Shown here one piece after another: positions 62,313 through 64,000 of a stretch of DNA of 64,000 bases. The stretch lies in NCBI RefSeq assembly GCF_051297175.1, contig NZ_JBINNY010000001.1, positions 1 through 64,000 of the forward strand, written 5' to 3'. Position numbers and translations under genes: made by a program. The notes beneath the pieces are model-generated. The model did not search any database, was not told the DNA's origin, and worked only from the letters and a program-made list of their open reading frames with translations. Source of the DNA: Dryocola sp051297175. Its GTDB lineage: Bacteria > Pseudomonadota > Gammaproteobacteria > Enterobacterales > Enterobacteriaceae. How positions within the stretch are numbered: position 1 is the first letter of the stretch; every line of letters begins with the position of its first letter.

Positions 62313-63029
62313 ATGCGTCCATCAGGTCGTAGCGCCGAACAAGTGCGCCCAGTTACCCTGACCCGTAATTACACCAAACACGCTGAAGGTTCCGTGCTGG
62401 TCGAGTTTGGCGATACCAAAGTCCTCTGCACCGCCACCGTTGAAGAAGGCGTACCGCGTTTTCTGAAAGGCCAGGGCCAGGGCTGGATCACCGCAGAATA
62501 CGGCATGCTGCCGCGTTCGACCCACAGCCGTAACGCTCGTGAAGCGGCGAAAGGCAAGCAGGGCGGCCGTACCCTGGAAATCCAACGTCTGATTGCACGC
62601 TCTCTGCGTGCTGCCGTGGATTTGAAAACCCTCGGCGAATATACCATCACGCTGGATTGCGACGTTCTGCAGGCCGATGGCGGCACGCGTACCGCTTCCA
62701 TCACCGGTGCCTGCGTTGCGCTGGCAGACGCGCTGAACAAGCTCGTGGCTATCGGCAAGCTTAAAACCAACCCGATGAAAGGGATGGTTGCCGCCGTTTC
62801 CGTTGGCATCGTTGGCGGTGAAGCGGTTTGCGATCTGGAATACGTTGAAGATTCCGCCGCTGAAACCGACATGAACGTGGTGATGATGGAAGATGGCCGC
62901 ATGATTGAGATTCAGGGCACCGCCGAAGGTGAGCCGTTCTCCCATGAAGAGCTGCTGACGCTACTTGCGCTGGCGCGAGGGGGAATTGAATCGATCGTCA
63001 CGTCGCAGAAGGCGGCGTTAGAAAATTGA
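62313..63029 (+). CDS. rph: RNase PH
   Basis: 238 residues, the full-length form; E. coli K-12 carries a frameshift that shortens it, but here the frame is intact to the end (SIVTSQKAALEN). It trims tRNA 3' ends phosphorolytically as a hexamer. Conserved start MRPSGRSAEQVRPV and GWITAEYGMLPRSTHSRNARE. An upstream TATAAT (62273-62278) is a likely -10. Translation of rph couples to the pyrE attenuator just after its stop. Confidence 0.96.
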   Translation: MRPSGRSAEQVRPVTLTRNYTKHAEGSVLVEFGDTKVLCTATVEEGVPRFLKGQGQGWITAEYGMLPRSTHSRNAREAAKGKQGGRTLEIQRLIARSLRAAVDLKTLGEYTITLDCDVLQADGGTRTASITGACVALADALNKLVAIGKLKTNPMKGMVAAVSVGIVGGEAVCDLEYVEDSAAETDMNVVMMEDGRMIEIQGTAEGEPFSHEELLTLLALARGGIESIVTSQKAALEN

Positions 63030-63034
63030 TTTTT

Positions 63035-63061
63035 AAGGCGACTGAAGAGTCGCCTTTTTTA
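63035..63061 (+). promoter_or_regulatory. pyrE attenuator
   Basis: aaggcgact-gaag-agtcgcctt followed by a T run sits 5 bp after the rph stop and 30 bp before pyrE. In E. coli the same element makes pyrE expression depend on UTP: slow polymerase at low UTP keeps ribosomes on rph close behind and prevents the hairpin. Confidence 0.92.
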
Positions 63062-63090
63062 CGTCTATAAAAACCCAAAGGAGCGAATCC

Positions 63091-63732
63091 ATGAAACCGT
63101 ATCAGCGCCAGTTTATTGAATTTGCGCTTAACAAGCAGGTACTGAAGTTTGGCGAATTCACGCTGAAATCCGGGCGTACAAGCCCCTATTTCTTCAATGC
63201 CGGGCTGTTTAATACCGGGCGCGATCTGGCACTGCTGGGCCGTTTTTACGCCGCCGCCCTGATGGATTCAGGTATTGATTTCGACCTGCTGTTTGGGCCT
63301 GCTTACAAAGGCATTCCTATCGCGACCACCACGGCGGTTGCGCTGGCGGAACATCATGAGCGCGACGTGCCTTATTGCTTTAACCGCAAAGAAGCCAAGG
63401 ACCACGGCGAAGGCGGTAATCTGGTAGGCAGCGCGCTGCAGGGCCGCGTTATGCTGGTGGACGACGTTATTACAGCAGGCACTGCGATTCGTGAGTCGAT
63501 GGAGATCATCGCAGCAAACGAAGCAACGCTTGCTGGCGTGCTGATTTCCCTCGACCGCCAGGAGCGCGGGCGCGGCGAAATTTCCGCCATTCAGGAAGTT
63601 GAGCGGGACTATCAGTGCCAGGTGATTTCTATCATCACGTTGAAAGATCTGATTGAGTATCTGGAGGAACAGCCTGAGATGGCCGTTCATCTGGCAGCGG
63701 TGCAGGAATATCGCGCTCAGTACGGCGTATAA
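63091..63732 (+). CDS. pyrE: Orotate phosphoribosyltransferase
   Basis: 213 residues, as in E. coli. Makes OMP from orotate and PRPP in pyrimidine synthesis. The PRPP motif VMLVDDVITAGTA and the flexible loop NRKEAKDHGEGG are visible. AAAGGAG precedes the ATG. Expressed with rph through the attenuator. Because K-12 rph is frameshifted, K-12 has partial pyrE polarity; the intact rph here should avoid it. Confidence 0.98.
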   Translation: MKPYQRQFIEFALNKQVLKFGEFTLKSGRTSPYFFNAGLFNTGRDLALLGRFYAAALMDSGIDFDLLFGPAYKGIPIATTTAVALAEHHERDVPYCFNRKEAKDHGEGGNLVGSALQGRVMLVDDVITAGTAIRESMEIIAANEATLAGVLISLDRQERGRGEISAIQEVERDYQCQVISIITLKDLIEYLEEQPEMAVHLAAVQEYRAQYGV

Positions 63733-63734
63733 CA

Positions 63735-63758
63735 AAAAGGGCCTTATCAGGCCCTTTT
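63735..63758. terminator. Bidirectional terminator between pyrE and slmA
   Basis: aaaagggcc-ttatca-ggccctttt: the A and T tracts on both sides allow use by pyrE (+) and slmA (-). Confidence 0.9.
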
Positions 63759-63762
63759 GCAT

Positions 63763-64000
63763 TCAGCGAAGCTGTGCTGCGACTAGCGGCCAGCGGGTAT
63801 CAAAATCATCCGTTGGCAGATAGCGGAATTCACTGCGTACAAAGCGAGAAAGCATCCCCTCGCAGAAGGCCAAAAGCTGGCTTGCAAGCAGGGCTTCGTC
63901 GGTGCTGTAGCCTTCCCCTTCGCGCATTTTTTTCTCACGCATCACCTGTCGCAGCTGCACTTCAATACGTTCAAACAGCTGGTTGATGCGGCCTTGCAGA
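63763..64000 (-). CDS. slmA: Nucleoid occlusion factor SlmA (5' part outside window)
   Basis: Only the C-terminal 78 or so residues are present, from INQLFERIEVQLRQ to WPLVAAQLR; E. coli SlmA has 198. SlmA is a TetR-family DNA-binding protein that blocks FtsZ assembly over the nucleoid. The visible part is the dimerisation/FtsZ-contact half (LLASQLLAFCEGMLSRFVRSEF). The frame is open to the window edge. pyrE-slmA convergence matches E. coli. Confidence 0.95.
   Translation of the reverse strand, partial: LQGRINQLFERIEVQLRQVMREKKMREGEGYSTDEALLASQLLAFCEGMLSRFVRSEFRYLPTDDFDTRWPLVAAQLR

Overview
The window is chromosomal DNA from a member of the Enterobacteriaceae, close to the replication origin. 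It begins inside dnaA and runs through dnaN-recF-gyrB to pyrE and the 3' part of slmA. Most proteins match E. coli K-12 products closely in length and sequence. The genus cannot be fixed from the sequence alone. The aglAB-type alpha-glucoside operon, dsdCXA beside it, and GC-rich codon use point away from Escherichia toward the Enterobacter/Klebsiella/Cedecea side of the family.

Layout. 1-5690: dnaA (partial)-dnaN-recF-gyrB replication operon. 5820-13901: yidB, yidA, cbrA, yidR, yidQ, ibpA-ibpB (sigma-32 promoter and two ROSE-like RNA thermometers), yidE, yidP. 14198-21047: alpha-glucoside PTS permease and GH4 phospho-glucosidase, then the D-serine locus dsdA-dsdX/dsdC. 21170-25767: a secreted GH5-like protein that lacks the catalytic nucleophile, a polar amino-acid ABC transporter behind a double ARG-box-like site, and emrD. 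26045-33380: an accessory stretch with a secreted DUF1996 protein, the SOS-controlled tisB/istR type I toxin-antitoxin pair, a Vat/CatB-type acetyltransferase, and small envelope proteins. It ends in an AT-rich patch at the 3' end of selC (tRNA-Sec), which carries a minimal protein kinase, an orphan HicB-like protein, two small unknowns and an AbiGi-like protein. Three copies of one composite palindromic repeat separate these cargo genes.

33793-47409: yicJ-yicI (alpha-xyloside uptake and cleavage), a small lipoprotein, the nitrogen regulon core glnA-glnL-glnG with its sigma-54/NtrC/CRP sites, then typA, yihX, yihY, dtd and fabY. In E. coli K-12 the glnA-fabY genes lie far from yicI, so a segment has moved here. 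47422-64000: yicH, xanP (with a PurR-box-like site), gltS, a perfectly regular 55-bp REP array, recG-trmH-spoT-rpoZ-gmk (read leftward from gmk), ligB, yicG, yicC, rph, the pyrE attenuator, pyrE and slmA (partial).

Themes: replication and translation housekeeping on both flanks; stress response (ibpAB, tisB/istR, spoT); nitrogen and amino-acid supply (glnALG, gltS, ABC transporter, dsd); glycoside use (aglAB, yicIJ). The candidates for undescribed biology are the selC-side cargo genes and the repeats that separate them.
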